From contig JACSRS010000036.1 in the NCBI GenBank assembly GCA_014879655.1, positions 1-48,794 of the forward strand: a stretch of DNA of 48,794 bases. Direction: 5' to 3'. The number at the start of each line of letters is the position of its first letter. Positions within the stretch are counted from its first letter, which is position 1. A model generated the notes under the pieces. That model made no database searches. It saw only the letters and a program-made list of their open reading frames with translations, and was not told where the DNA came from. Origin of the DNA: Burkholderiaceae bacterium (GTDB taxonomy: Bacteria > Pseudomonadota > Gammaproteobacteria > Burkholderiales > Burkholderiaceae_C). The position numbers were made by a program, and so were the translations under genes. Positions 26,534 to 34,883 of this stretch are shown here, piece by piece.

Positions 26534-27688
26534 TCAGTGCGCGCCCTTGGGCAGCGTGCCTTCAAGCTTGGCGATGATGCCCAGCATCACCTCGTCGGCG
26601 CCGCCGCCGATCGACACCAGGCGCGAGTCGCGGTAGGCGCGTGATACCAGGTTGTCCAGCGTGTAGCCCATGCCGCCCCAGTACTGCAGGCAGCTGTCAG
26701 TCACTTCCCGCCCGAGCCGTCCGCACTTGAGTTTGGCCATCGACGCCAGCTTGGTCACATCCTTGCCGCTCACGTACTGCTCGACCGCCTGATAGGTCAT
26801 TGCGCGAAGCGCCGCGACTTCCGTGCGCAGCTCGGCGAGGCGGAAGTGCACCACCTGGTTGTCCAGGATCGACTTGCCGAAGGCCTTGCGTTCGCGGGTG
26901 TAGTCGATGGTCAGGTCGATCAGCTTGTCCAGCCCGCGTATCGAGCTGGCGGCACCGAAGAGCCGTTCTTCCTGGAACTGCAGCATCTGAAACATGAATC
27001 CCATGCCTTCCTGGCCGATCAGGTTCTTCTGCGGCACGCGCACGTTGTCGAAGAACAGTTGCGCCGTGTCGGAGCTGTTCATGCCGATCTTGTGGATCTT
27101 CTGGCGCGTGATGCCGGCGGCGTCCATCGGCACGATGATCAGGCTCTTGTTCTTGTGCACCGGGCCGTCGCTGGTGTTGGCCAGCAGGCAGCACCAGTCG
27201 GCCTTCAGACCGTTGGTGATCCACATCTTGCTGCCGTTGATCACGTAGTCGCCGCCGTCCTTGCGGGCACTGGTCTTCAGGGCCGCCACATCGGAGCCGC
27301 CACCCGGCTCGCTCACGCCGAGGCACCCCACCATGTCTCCGGCGATCGAGGGAACCAGGTATTCGCGGCGCAGCTCGTCGCTGCCAAAACGGGCCAGCGC
27401 CGGCGTGCACATGTCAGTGTGGACCCCGATGGCCATCGGAACGCCGCCGCAGTGGGCGGCGCCCAGCGCCTCGGCCATGACCATCGAATAGCTGAAATCG
27501 AGCCCCAAGCCGCCGTATTCCTCCGGGTACTTCACGCCGAGCAGACCCAGATTGCCCATCTTCTTGAACACCTCGTGGCTCGGGAATTCTTCAGCTTTCT
27601 CCCACTCGTCGACATAGGGGTTGATCTCGTTTTCGACAAAGCGCGTCACGGTGTCGTCGAGCTGGCGGTGCTGTTCGGTGAATTTCAT
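26534..27688 (-). CDS. Acyl-CoA dehydrogenase, citronellyl-CoA dehydrogenase (AtuD)-like
   Basis: A 384-residue FAD-dependent acyl-CoA dehydrogenase. It has GVSEPGGGSDVAALKT (FAD/substrate binding), KMWITNG, the ETF-interaction region RKAFGKSILDNQ and IGGGADEVML near the C-terminus, where the catalytic Glu of the short-chain type sits. The N-terminal FTEQHRQLDDTVTRFVENEINPYVDEW and the HSDMTGVP-like GVPMAIGVHTDM segment agree with AtuD as I remember it, rather than with isovaleryl-CoA dehydrogenase (LiuA). Expected reaction: citronellyl-CoA to cis-geranyl-CoA. The 71-bp gap to the upstream gene is the largest inside the operon. Confidence 0.85.
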   Translation of the reverse strand: MKFTEQHRQLDDTVTRFVENEINPYVDEWEKAEEFPSHEVFKKMGNLGLLGVKYPEEYGGLGLDFSYSMVMAEALGAAHCGGVPMAIGVHTDMCTPALARFGSDELRREYLVPSIAGDMVGCLGVSEPGGGSDVAALKTSARKDGGDYVINGSKMWITNGLKADWCCLLANTSDGPVHKNKSLIIVPMDAAGITRQKIHKIGMNSSDTAQLFFDNVRVPQKNLIGQEGMGFMFQMLQFQEERLFGAASSIRGLDKLIDLTIDYTRERKAFGKSILDNQVVHFRLAELRTEVAALRAMTYQAVEQYVSGKDVTKLASMAKLKCGRLGREVTDSCLQYWGGMGYTLDNLVSRAYRDSRLVSIGGGADEVMLGIIAKLEGTLPKGAH

Positions 27689-27759
27689 GGGTCGGTCTCC
27701 GGGAATGCGTGAATGAAGGAAGTTTGAGGAATGCAGTGAGGGTCAGTGGCGCCGCCTGG

Positions 27760-29385
27760 TCAGAACCGCGCCACGCCAAACGTGTTGGGCCGCAGCGTGC
27801 GGGCGTCGGCCTCCGCCGCGAGCGAAAGACACAGGGCCAACACGCGGCGCGTGTCACGCGGATCGATGACGCCGTCGTCCCACAGCCGGGCGGTGCCGAA
27901 CAGCACGTCCGATTCGGCGTCGAGCCGTCGGCGCAACTGGTCGCTCATCGCCTTGATGCCGGCCTCGGCCTGCTCGTTCATCGGAATGCCCGATCGTTCG
28001 AGCTTGCCGCGACTGATCATCTCCATCACCATCGCCGCCTGCGCGCCGCCCATCACCGCGGTGCGCGCTGTGGGCCAGGAGAAGATGAAGCGCGGGTCGA
28101 AACCACGGCCGCACATGCCGTAATTGCCGGCGCCGAACGAGCCGCCGATGACGATGGTGAATTTGGGTACGCGGGCGTTGGCCACCGCCTGGATCATCTT
28201 GCTGCCGTGCTTGATGGCGCCCGCGCGCTCGGCCGCCTTGCCCACCATGTAGCCGGTGGTGTTCTGCAGAAAGACCAGCGGCGTGCCGCTCTGGTCACAC
28301 AGCTGGATGAACTGCGCCGCCTTGTTCGAGCCGGCCGGCTGGATCGGCCCGTTGTTGCCGATGATGCCGACGCGCCGACCGTCAATGCGCGCATGGCCGC
28401 AAATGGTGTCGGTGGCAAACACCGCCTTGAATTCCAGAAAGGCCGATCCGTCGGTGATGCGGGCGATCACCTCGCGCACGTCGTAGGGTTCGCGTTCGTC
28501 GGCAGGCACGATGCCCATCAGTTCCTCGGAGGCAAACAGCGGCGGCGCCACTTCGCGCGGCTGCCTGTCCACCTCGTCCCAGGCCAGCGCATCCATCAGG
28601 TCGCGGGTCAGCGCGATGGCGTGCGCGTCGTTGTCGGCCAGGTACTCGCCCAGACCGGTGACTTTGGCGTGCAGGTCTGCGCCGCCAAGCTCCTCGTCGG
28701 TCGCCTCCTCGCCAATTGCCGCCTTCACCAGCGGCGGACCGGCCAGAAAGATGCTGGAGCGGTCTTTCACCAGCACCACGTAGTCGGAAAGACCCGGCAG
28801 GTAGGCGCCGCCGGCGGTGGATGAGCCGTGCACCACCGCCACCTGCGGAATGCCGGCTGCCGACAGCCGCGCCTGGTTGGCAAAGCTGCGCCCGCCGTCA
28901 ACAAAAATCTCGGCCTGGTACATCAGGTTGGCGCCTCCCGATTCGACCAGCGCGATCAGCGGCAGCCTGTTCTCCAGCGCAATCGCCTGCGCGCGCAGCG
29001 CCTTTTTCAGGCCCATCGGCGCGACGGTGCCGCCCTTGACCGCGCTGTCGCTGGCCGAGATCAGCACGCGCTTGCCCGCCACCGTGCCGATGCCGACGAT
29101 GGAGCCGCCGCCCAGCACGCTCTTCTTGCCGTCGTCGTCGTGCATGGCCAGGCCGGCGAGCGGGCTCAGCTCCAGGAAGTCGCTGTCGCGGTCAAGCAGG
29201 CGCGCGACCCGCTCGCGCGGCAGCAACTGGCCGCGCATGTCGAATTTGTCCTGCTTGGAGGTGGATTCGGCCACCACCCGGGCTTCCAGCGCCCGCACCG
29301 CCGCCAGGCGCTCAGCCATGCGCTCGGCGTTGGCCCTGAAGCCGGCGCTGCGCGTGTCGATGCGGGAGGCCAGTGGACGCATCAT
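27760..29385 (-). CDS. Carboxyltransferase beta subunit, geranyl-CoA carboxylase type
   Basis: A 541-residue acyl-CoA carboxylase beta subunit with SASDSAVKGGTVAPMGLKK, VESGGANLMYQAEIF, GSSTAGGAYLPGLSDY, FLAGPPLVKAA and the C-terminal IGGSFGAGNYGMCGR. Where methylcrotonyl-CoA carboxylase reads H-F-G-R before (I/S)FxNQA, this protein reads Asp163-Gly164-Gly165-Arg166-Ser-Phe-Ala-Asn-Gln. I recall that Phe-to-Gly at this place distinguishes geranyl-CoA carboxylase (larger pocket) from the leucine enzyme. That supports an AtuC assignment over LiuB. The ATG overlaps the SDR stop by 4 bp. Confidence 0.87.
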   Translation of the reverse strand: MMRPLASRIDTRSAGFRANAERMAERLAAVRALEARVVAESTSKQDKFDMRGQLLPRERVARLLDRDSDFLELSPLAGLAMHDDDGKKSVLGGGSIVGIGTVAGKRVLISASDSAVKGGTVAPMGLKKALRAQAIALENRLPLIALVESGGANLMYQAEIFVDGGRSFANQARLSAAGIPQVAVVHGSSTAGGAYLPGLSDYVVLVKDRSSIFLAGPPLVKAAIGEEATDEELGGADLHAKVTGLGEYLADNDAHAIALTRDLMDALAWDEVDRQPREVAPPLFASEELMGIVPADEREPYDVREVIARITDGSAFLEFKAVFATDTICGHARIDGRRVGIIGNNGPIQPAGSNKAAQFIQLCDQSGTPLVFLQNTTGYMVGKAAERAGAIKHGSKMIQAVANARVPKFTIVIGGSFGAGNYGMCGRGFDPRFIFSWPTARTAVMGGAQAAMVMEMISRGKLERSGIPMNEQAEAGIKAMSDQLRRRLDAESDVLFGTARLWDDGVIDPRDTRRVLALCLSLAAEADARTLRPNTFGVARF

Positions 29386-30278
29386 TTCAGAACCTCGGGC
29401 GTCACCGCGCGGTGAAAGCCGTCAAACGCCACGGAGCGGTTGTGGTCCAGGCTGGGGAACATCGGGTTGCCCAGCGAGGCGCCGCCATCGATCTGCAGCG
29501 TGACGCCGGTGATGAAGGCGGCGCCGGGGCTGAGCAGGAAGGCAATTGCCGCGCTGACCTCGGCCTCGCTGGCGAGCCGGCGCAGCGGCACATGGCCTTT
29601 GAGCTTGGGGATCATCGCCTTCACGGCGCCGCCGTAGGTATCCATGCCCGACGACGCCACCCAGCCCGGCGAGACGGCATTGACCCGGACGCCAGCGTGC
29701 GCCCACTCGTAGGCGGCGCTCATCGTCAGGTTGCTCATGCCGGCACGCGCCGCGCCCGAGTGCGCCATGCCCGGCATGCCGTTGCGGAAGTCCGCCGTCA
29801 TGTTGACGATGGCGCCGCCGTTCGCCTGCATGCTCTGGTTGAAGACCTCGCGCATCATCAGGAAGCCGCCGGTGAGGTTGTTCGCCACCACGGCCTCGAA
29901 GCCGCGCTTGCTGATGGCCATCATCGGCGCAGGGAACTGGCCGCCGGCGTTGTTCACCAGGCCAGCAATCGGGCCGTGCGCGGCAACCACCTGGGCCACG
30001 CCGGCCTTCACGGCGTCTTCGTCGCGGATGTCAAAGTTCAGGGATTCGCAGCGACCGCCGTCTTCGGCAATTTCCGCCGCGACGCGGGCCAGCTTGTCGG
30101 CCGAGCGCCCGCTGATGACGACGGTGGCGCCCAGGGCGGCCAGTTCATGGGCGACGCAGCGGCCGATCCCGCTGCCGCCGCCGGTGACCCAGTGCACCTG
30201 CCCGGCAAAAAGGCCCGGACGAAAGACGCTGCGATAGCCGCTATGGGCGGGCGAGGAACTTGTGGATTCGGGATTCAT
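29382..30278 (-). CDS. Short-chain dehydrogenase/reductase with altered catalytic site
   Basis: First gene of the acyl-CoA operon; 298 residues. It has the cofactor loop TGGGSGIG (32-39) and NNAG (109-112). The usual Tyr-x-x-x-Lys reads Ser174-Gly-Ala-Ala-Arg178, so both the catalytic Tyr and Lys are replaced. Loss of the Tyr is known in 2,4-dienoyl-CoA reductase-type SDRs, which use a different proton donor, but those keep Lys. In atu clusters the gene at this place is AtuB, a presumed oxidoreductase. An enoyl/dienoyl-CoA reductase or an atypical dehydrogenase are both possible. The start at 30278 leaves a 13-residue Ser-rich leader. Confidence 0.82.
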   Translation of the reverse strand: MNPESTSSSPAHSGYRSVFRPGLFAGQVHWVTGGGSGIGRCVAHELAALGATVVISGRSADKLARVAAEIAEDGGRCESLNFDIRDEDAVKAGVAQVVAAHGPIAGLVNNAGGQFPAPMMAISKRGFEAVVANNLTGGFLMMREVFNQSMQANGGAIVNMTADFRNGMPGMAHSGAARAGMSNLTMSAAYEWAHAGVRVNAVSPGWVASSGMDTYGGAVKAMIPKLKGHVPLRRLASEAEVSAAIAFLLSPGAAFITGVTLQIDGGASLGNPMFPSLDHNRSVAFDGFHRAVTPEVLK

Positions 30279-30320
30279 GCGGCAGCCCGCCGGTCAGCGG
30301 GGAACGTTGAAACAGACTGG

Positions 30321-30349
30321 ATTAGGCGCCAGCATGACGTTAACGTCAA
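30321..30349 (-). promoter_or_regulatory. Candidate promoter of the acyl-CoA operon
   Basis: On the minus strand TTGACG (30349-30344) is followed after 17 nt by CCTAAT (30326-30321). The -35 overlaps the 14-bp palindrome at 30335-30348, which is consistent with control by the neighbouring MerR-type regulator. The transcript leader would be about 35 nt. Confidence 0.4.
30335..30348. promoter_or_regulatory. 14-bp palindrome, probable operator of the MerR-type regulator
   Basis: TGACGTTAACGTCA is a perfect palindrome in the 163-bp divergent region between the acyl-CoA operon and SCP2-merR. LiuR-type MerR regulators of branched-chain acyl-CoA operons recognise palindromes with ACGT arms (recalled, exact consensus not certain). 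The adjacent merR gene makes this the natural binding site, controlling both directions. Confidence 0.55.
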
Positions 30350-30441
30350 CCCTATTCCGTTTAGGTAATTTCCCTGAGAAGCGCGTGACCTGTTGGCCTT
30401 ACCATGCACGCATCTTCAACAGCCTCCGGAACGGACCCTCC

Positions 30442-30738
30442 ATGAATCTCCAGCAATGCACCGAATCCCTGCGCACCAAGGTCGGTGACAACAGCGGCCT
30501 GAACGCCACGCTCAAGTTCGACTGCGGCGCCGACGGCGTGGTCGTGATCGACGGCAAGGCCACCCCGAACACGGTGGACAACAACGACCGCGAAACCGAG
30601 TGCACCGTCGCCATCACGCTGGAAAACCTGACTGCCATGCTCACCGGCGAACTCGATCCGGTCACCGGTTTCATGAGCGGCCGCTTCAAGGTCAGCGGCG
30701 ACATGAGTGTCGCGATGAAGCTGCAGCGGGTGGTCTGA
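30442..30738 (+). CDS. SCP2 sterol-carrier-like lipid-binding protein
   Basis: A 98-residue single-domain protein with the SCP2 pattern: AVITLENLTAML-like (here VAITLENLTAMLTG), then GFMSGRFKVSGDMSVAMKLQ at the C-terminus. SCP2 domains bind fatty acyl-CoA or other hydrophobic ligands in a tunnel. Chosen start ATG 30442; an open frame further upstream crosses the operator and is not credible. It is the first gene of an SCP2-merR pair divergent from the acyl-CoA operon, so it may bind long or branched acyl-CoA intermediates or ligands sensed by the regulator. Confidence 0.88.
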   Translation: MNLQQCTESLRTKVGDNSGLNATLKFDCGADGVVVIDGKATPNTVDNNDRETECTVAITLENLTAMLTGELDPVTGFMSGRFKVSGDMSVAMKLQRVV

Positions 30739-30739
30739 G

Positions 30740-31249
30740 ATGGAGCAGGGCGGCGCCCCGCGGCCGCGCGGGCAGCGCCCGTCGCCGCAGAGTGGCGCGG
30801 GCGACGCCGCGCCCTTTACACCGCAGGAGGTGGTGGCCGCACACCATGACGAAAGCACGGGCGAGCTGTTCGGCATCACCGAGCTGTGCGAGGCCTTCGA
30901 CATTTCGCCGCGGGCTCTGCGCTTCTACGAAGACAAGGGTTTGCTCAGCCCGCGCCGCATCAACGGCGGCCGGGTCTACACCCGGCGCGACCGGGCGCGG
31001 CTGGCGCTGATCCTGCGCGCCAAGGCTATCGGCTCATCGCTGGCCGAGATCAAGCAGTATCTGGACATGTACGGCTCGCACGGTGAAGGGCGCACGGCAC
31101 AGCTGCAGTACGTGCTGCAGCGCACCGGCCAGGCCATTGCCGAACTGGAACAGAAACGCGCCCACATCGACGCGACGCTGGCCGAGCTGCGCGTGATCAA
31201 CGAGAGTGTGGGCGACCAGCTGGCCCGCCCGAACCTGCCCGGCCACTGA
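30740..31249 (+). CDS. MerR-family regulator, LiuR-like
   Basis: A 169-residue protein with a MerR winged-helix domain (about 44-115: FGITELCEAFDISPRALRF, then EDKGLLSPRR) and a C-terminal coiled coil (about 120-160, rich in Glu/Gln/Arg) for dimerisation. It lacks the cysteines of metal-sensing MerR proteins. The sequence resembles regulators of branched-chain acyl-CoA catabolism (LiuR group). A 40-residue Pro/Gly/Arg-rich N-terminal extension is unusual; a later start near His36 is possible, but the ATG at 30740 directly follows the SCP2 stop (TGAGATG). It probably controls the divergent operon through 30335-30348. Confidence 0.85.
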   Translation: MEQGGAPRPRGQRPSPQSGAGDAAPFTPQEVVAAHHDESTGELFGITELCEAFDISPRALRFYEDKGLLSPRRINGGRVYTRRDRARLALILRAKAIGSSLAEIKQYLDMYGSHGEGRTAQLQYVLQRTGQAIAELEQKRAHIDATLAELRVINESVGDQLARPNLPGH

Positions 31250-31287
31250 GGCCCGCAGGCGCCCCGCCCGAACGGGGACCCCTGGCT

Positions 31288-31363
31288 CGATTTTTACGAG
31301 ATTTTCAGTCTTTTTGGCACAAACCCAGCGTCAAATCGTCGGTTTATGCTACTGATAATGAAC
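31288..31363 (+). repeat. Dispersed AT-rich element, copy 5 (intergenic, best conserved)
   Basis: Core CCAGCGTC at 31325-31332 and GCTA at 31348-31351 (15-nt gap) with T-rich left flank. It fills most of the 147-bp gap between the convergent merR and pgk genes. Because it is not constrained by coding, it may be closest to the parent sequence. A weak CCCCG/CGGGG hairpin (about 31262-31277) lies just before it. Confidence 0.85.
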
Positions 31364-31396
31364 CAACAAGCCCGCTGACAGCCCAGCCCCGGGGCA

Positions 31397-32590
31397 TCAG
31401 CCCGCTGCGCGCTTCATCAGGATTTCCAGCGCCGGCAAGGTCTTGCCCTCCAGCACCTCCAGAAAAGCGCCGCCACCGGTCGAGATGTAGCCCACGTCCT
31501 TTTCGATGCCGTACTTGGCAATGGCCGCCACAGTGTCCCCGCCGCCGGCGATGCTGAAGGCACTGGATTTCGCAATGGCGCTGGCAATCGTCTTCGTGCC
31601 GTTTTCGAAGGCGGCAAATTCGAACACGCCCACCGGGCCGTTCCAGACGATGGTGCCGGCGCGCATCAGCTGATCGGCCAGCCGCTTGGCAGTTTCCGGC
31701 CCGATATCCAGAATCAGGTCGTCGTCCTGCACCTCGGTGGCCGGCTTGGTCTCGGCTTTGGCGTCGGCGCTGAAAGTCTTGGCAGTGACGACGTCGGTCG
31801 GGATCGGCACCTCGGCGCCGCGCGCGGCCATGGCCTCGATCACGGCTTTGGCCTCACCCACCAGATCGGCCTCGGCCAGGCTCTTGCCGATCTTCAGGCC
31901 GGCGGCCAGCATGAAGGTGTTGGCAATGCCGCCGCCGACGATGAGCTGATCCACGTTGGCCGCCAGGCTTTTCAGAATGGTCAGCTTGGTCGACACCTTG
32001 GAGCCGGCAACGATGGCCACCAGGGGTCGTTTCGGGTTTGCCAGCGCCTTCGTGATCGCGTCGATCTCGGCCGCCAGCAGCGGGCCGGCGCAGGCGATGG
32101 TTGCAAACTGGGCGATGCCGTAGGTGGTGCCTTCGGCCCGGTGCGCAGTGCCAAACGCGTCGTTCACAAAGATGTCGCACAGCGCGGCCATCTTCTTCGC
32201 CAGTTCCTCGTTGTTCTTCTTTTCGCCCTTGTTGACGCGGCAGTTCTCCAGCAACACGAGCTGACCGGAGGCGACCTGCACACCTTCGATCCAGTTGGCG
32301 ACCACCGGAACTTCGCGCCCGAGCAGTTCGCCCAGCCGTCTGGCCACCGGGGCCAGGGAGTCCTCGGGCTTGAAGTCGCCCTCGGTCGGCCGACCCAGGT
32401 GCGAGGTGACCATGACGGCGGCGCCGGCGTCGAGTGCCAGCCGGATGCAGGGCACGCTGGCGCGGATGCGGGTGTCGTCGGTGATGGCGCCGCTATCGTC
32501 CTGCGGGACGTTGAGGTCGGCACGGATGAAGACGCGCTGGTCGCGCACGCGCCCGGCGGCGCACAGGTCGGAGAAGCGGAGGACGTTCAT
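31397..32590 (-). CDS. pgk: Phosphoglycerate kinase
   Basis: Transfers phosphate from 1,3-bisphosphoglycerate to ADP. The 397-residue protein shows [55 protein letters not shown] and the nucleotide loop [13 protein letters not shown]. Length and motifs are those of standard bacterial Pgk. It is monocistronic, separated from azlD upstream by a GC hairpin and convergent with merR. A -10-like TAAAAT lies at 32664-32659. Confidence 0.96.
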   Translation of the reverse strand: MNVLRFSDLCAAGRVRDQRVFIRADLNVPQDDSGAITDDTRIRASVPCIRLALDAGAAVMVTSHLGRPTEGDFKPEDSLAPVARRLGELLGREVPVVANWIEGVQVASGQLVLLENCRVNKGEKKNNEELAKKMAALCDIFVNDAFGTAHRAEGTTYGIAQFATIACAGPLLAAEIDAITKALANPKRPLVAIVAGSKVSTKLTILKSLAANVDQLIVGGGIANTFMLAAGLKIGKSLAEADLVGEAKAVIEAMAARGAEVPIPTDVVTAKTFSADAKAETKPATEVQDDDLILDIGPETAKRLADQLMRAGTIVWNGPVGVFEFAAFENGTKTIASAIAKSSAFSIAGGGDTVAAIAKYGIEKDVGYISTGGGAFLEVLEGKTLPALEILMKRAAG

Positions 32591-32669
32591 GGTCGGGGTC
32601 CGGGAGTTGGAAAAAATGACGGGCCGGCGCTCAGCATCGCCGCCGGCCTGGAAGGTCTATTTTAGAAGC

Positions 32670-32689
32670 GCCCCGGGGGCACCCGGGGC
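32670..32689 (-). terminator. GC hairpin after azlD
   Basis: GCCCCGGG-4 nt-CCCGGGGC is a perfect 8-bp stem just downstream of the azlD stop on the minus strand. No T-run follows, so termination there would be weak or rho-assisted. Confidence 0.4.
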
Positions 32690-32696
32690 CGCGCGC

Positions 32697-33047
32697 TTAC
32701 CAGCCCAGCCCCAGATGCAGCGGCAGGTACACCGCCATGCCGACGACGATGGTGCCCAGCACCGCCTGTCCCTGGCCACGGCGCCAGAAATAGAAACCCG
32801 CACCGGCCGCCGCGGCGTACAGCCGCGCGTCCTGCCAGGTGGCGATCAGCGCGCCGTTGGCCATCACGATCTCCGGCACGATGACGGCCGACAGCGCCGC
32901 AATCGGCGCGTACTGCAGCCCGCGCTGCGCCCAGTGCGGCAGATGCCAGGGCCGATCGGACAGAAAGAAGAAGCAACGCGTCAGCACCGACACCGCGCCC
33001 AGCCCCAGGATCACCGCCAGCGTCCACAGATCGGTTGAACCGCTCAT
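32697..33047 (-). CDS. azlD: AzlD-family membrane protein
   Basis: A 116-residue membrane protein with four hydrophobic segments, the AzlD partner of AzlC. AzlCD pairs export branched-chain and other amino acids. It contains VSVLTRCFFFL, a conserved early motif of AzlD. Its ATG overlaps the azlC stop by 4 bp. Substrate range is not deducible. Confidence 0.88.
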   Translation of the reverse strand: MSGSTDLWTLAVILGLGAVSVLTRCFFFLSDRPWHLPHWAQRGLQYAPIAALSAVIVPEIVMANGALIATWQDARLYAAAAGAGFYFWRRGQGQAVLGTIVVGMAVYLPLHLGLGW

Positions 33048-33799
33048 GCGGGGCTCCGTTCAGCAGGCCCGGGCGGGCGCTCCAGCAGCAGGCACAGCGC
33101 CACCGCAGCCGAGATCGCGACGACGATGTTGAGCTTGAACGGCAGCGCAAACGCCGCCACCGCTGCCGCACCCGCCACCAGCGCGCTGACGCGCCGCATG
33201 CGGCTGTCGGCCAGCGAGCAGGCCACGCCCAGCAGCGCCAGGATGCCGGCAAAACCCAGCCCCCATTGCGGCGGCACCACATTGGCCAGCGCAATGCCCG
33301 CCAGCGTGGCCGCCTGCCAGCTGGCCCAGGTAAAGACGCAGCCGCCCGCCAGATAGGCCACCTGGGCCGCGCGCTGCGCCGGCGTAGCGGCCGGCGTGGG
33401 GAACCGGCGGGTGAAGATCACGTAGCTCAGATCGGCCGTCAGGTAGCCCAGCAGCAGGCGTGGCCCGCGCGGCAGATGCATCAGGTAGGGCCGCAGGTGC
33501 GCGCTGAAGACGACAAAACGCAGGTTCACGCACATCGCCGTGGCCAGAATGACCCAGGCCGGCGCGCCCGCCGCGATCAGCGGAATGGCGGCCAGTTGCG
33601 AACTGCCTGCAAAGACGATGAACGTCATCGCCAGCGCCTCGGTCAGGCTCATGCCCGAATTCATCATGGCCACGCCGGTCATCAGCCCCCAGGCCGCCAG
33701 CCCCGGCGCGACTGGCGCGATCTCGCGCACGCCGCGTCCGAACTCCGGATGGACAAGCAGCCGCCGCAAATGCCCGCCGTGGCTGCCCGTTGCGGTCAC
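33044..33799 (-). CDS. azlC: AzlC-family amino acid exporter
   Basis: A 251-residue membrane protein with about seven hydrophobic segments. The conserved stretch [19 protein letters not shown] and [13 protein letters not shown] identify AzlC, the large subunit of branched-chain amino acid exporters. Its start overlaps the fmt stop by 4 bp, so def-fmt-azlC-azlD form a single translationally linked run. That coupling of export with formyl-methionine processing genes is commonly seen in Burkholderiales. Confidence 0.9.
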   Translation of the reverse strand: MTATGSHGGHLRRLLVHPEFGRGVREIAPVAPGLAAWGLMTGVAMMNSGMSLTEALAMTFIVFAGSSQLAAIPLIAAGAPAWVILATAMCVNLRFVVFSAHLRPYLMHLPRGPRLLLGYLTADLSYVIFTRRFPTPAATPAQRAAQVAYLAGGCVFTWASWQAATLAGIALANVVPPQWGLGFAGILALLGVACSLADSRMRRVSALVAGAAAVAAFALPFKLNIVVAISAAVALCLLLERPPGPAERSPA

Positions 33800-34770
33800 A
33801 GCTCGCCCGGTGTTTCGAAACGGTCGCCAGCAGCCAGCTCGAAGCCGCGCAGGAAATCGGCCACCGGCAGGCGTTTGCCGCCCGGCCGCTGCAATTGCGT
33901 CAGGCGCAGCACCCCGTCGCCGCAGGCGACCCGGATTTCTGCGCCGCTTGAGGGCAATATCTGACCCGATCCAGCGTCAATTGGTCGATGACCGCTATCG
34001 ATTTCAGATTCCCAGAGCTTCAGCAGCTCGCCGCGCAGCCGCGTCTGGGCGCCCGGGAACGGGTTGAAGGCCCGGATGCGCCGCTCGATCACTGCGGCTG
34101 GCTGCGACCAGTCGATCACGCTCTCGGCCTTTTCGATCTTGTGCGCGTAAGTCACGCCCTGCCGAGGCTGCGGCACCGGTTGCAGGCGCCCTGCTCCGGC
34201 TTGCTCCAGCGCCTGCACGATCAGGTCGCCGCCCAGCGCCGCCAGCCGGTCGTGCAGGCTGCCCGTGGTATCCGCCGGTCCGATGGGGATGGCTTCGGTG
34301 AGCAGCATGTCGCCGGTGTCCAGCCCGGCGTCCATCTGCATGATGGTCACGCCGGTCTGTGCGTCACCGGCCTCGATGGCGCGGTGAATCGGCGCGGCGC
34401 CGCGCCAGCGTGGCAGCTGCGAGGCGTGAATGTTCAGGCAACCCAGCCGAGGCGCATCGAGCACCCATTGAGGCAGGATCAGGCCGTAGGCGGCGACGAT
34501 CATGGCATCGGCGCCGGTGGCCGCAATGGCGGCGCGGGCTGCGGCGGCCTCTTCGGGAAACTTGCCGTCCAGCCGCAGGCTGCGCGGCTGCGCCACGGTG
34601 ATGCCCTGCGCCTGCGCGAACTGCTTGACCGGCGAGGCCTGCAGCTTCATGCCGCGGCCGGCGGGGCGGTCGGGCTGGGTCAGCACCAGCGACACGGCAT
34701 GCCCGGCTTCGAGCAATCGGGCCAGCGCCGCGCGCGCAAATTCCGGCGTACCGGCAAAGATCAGGTTCAC
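33796..34770 (-). CDS. fmt: Methionyl-tRNA formyltransferase
   Basis: Formylates initiator Met-tRNA with 10-formyl-THF. The 324-residue protein has [14 protein letters not shown], the catalytic [18 protein letters not shown] (Asn/His), [20 protein letters not shown] and the C-terminal RNA-binding domain from about residue 205. Residues about 253-273 ([18 protein letters not shown]) derive from a copy of the dispersed repeat within this C-terminal domain; by recollection of the family, length there is nearly unchanged. It is downstream of def with a 113-bp gap containing a hairpin. Confidence 0.96.
   Translation of the reverse strand: MNLIFAGTPEFARAALARLLEAGHAVSLVLTQPDRPAGRGMKLQASPVKQFAQAQGITVAQPRSLRLDGKFPEEAAAARAAIAATGADAMIVAAYGLILPQWVLDAPRLGCLNIHASQLPRWRGAAPIHRAIEAGDAQTGVTIMQMDAGLDTGDMLLTEAIPIGPADTTGSLHDRLAALGGDLIVQALEQAGAGRLQPVPQPRQGVTYAHKIEKAESVIDWSQPAAVIERRIRAFNPFPGAQTRLRGELLKLWESEIDSGHRPIDAGSGQILPSSGAEIRVACGDGVLRLTQLQRPGGKRLPVADFLRGFELAAGDRFETPGEL
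33950..34012 (+). repeat. Dispersed AT-rich element, copy 6 (inside fmt)
   Basis: Core CCAGCGTC at 33971-33978 and GCTA at 33994-33997 (15-nt gap), more diverged than other copies. The fmt frame reads GACGCTGGA as Asp-Ala-Gly, a different frame from the Thr-Leu reading used in the udg, exporter and dprA copies. Confidence 0.75.
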
Positions 34771-34844
34771 GGCAGCACTCCGTTGTCAGTCCATCGGGCG
34801 ATTGCCAGCCGGTGCTGATCCGCTCGTCAGCTGACCCGGTCGGC

Positions 34845-34869
34845 CGGGTGCGGGCAGGCTGCGCACCCG
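34845..34869. other. 8-bp hairpin between def and fmt
   Basis: CGGGTGCG-9 nt-CGCACCCG is a perfect stem just after the def stop on the minus strand. No T-run follows. It might attenuate fmt expression or stabilise the def message. Confidence 0.35.
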
Positions 34870-34883
34870 ACCGCAGGCCGCCC

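Noticed and set aside
22838-30278. Reading the operon as the leucine degradation (liu) operon.
   Set aside because: Gene order, the AtuD-like dehydrogenase, the Gly at the carboxylase selectivity position and the absence of an HMG-CoA lyase gene fit atu better. Leucine function remains a possible alternative.
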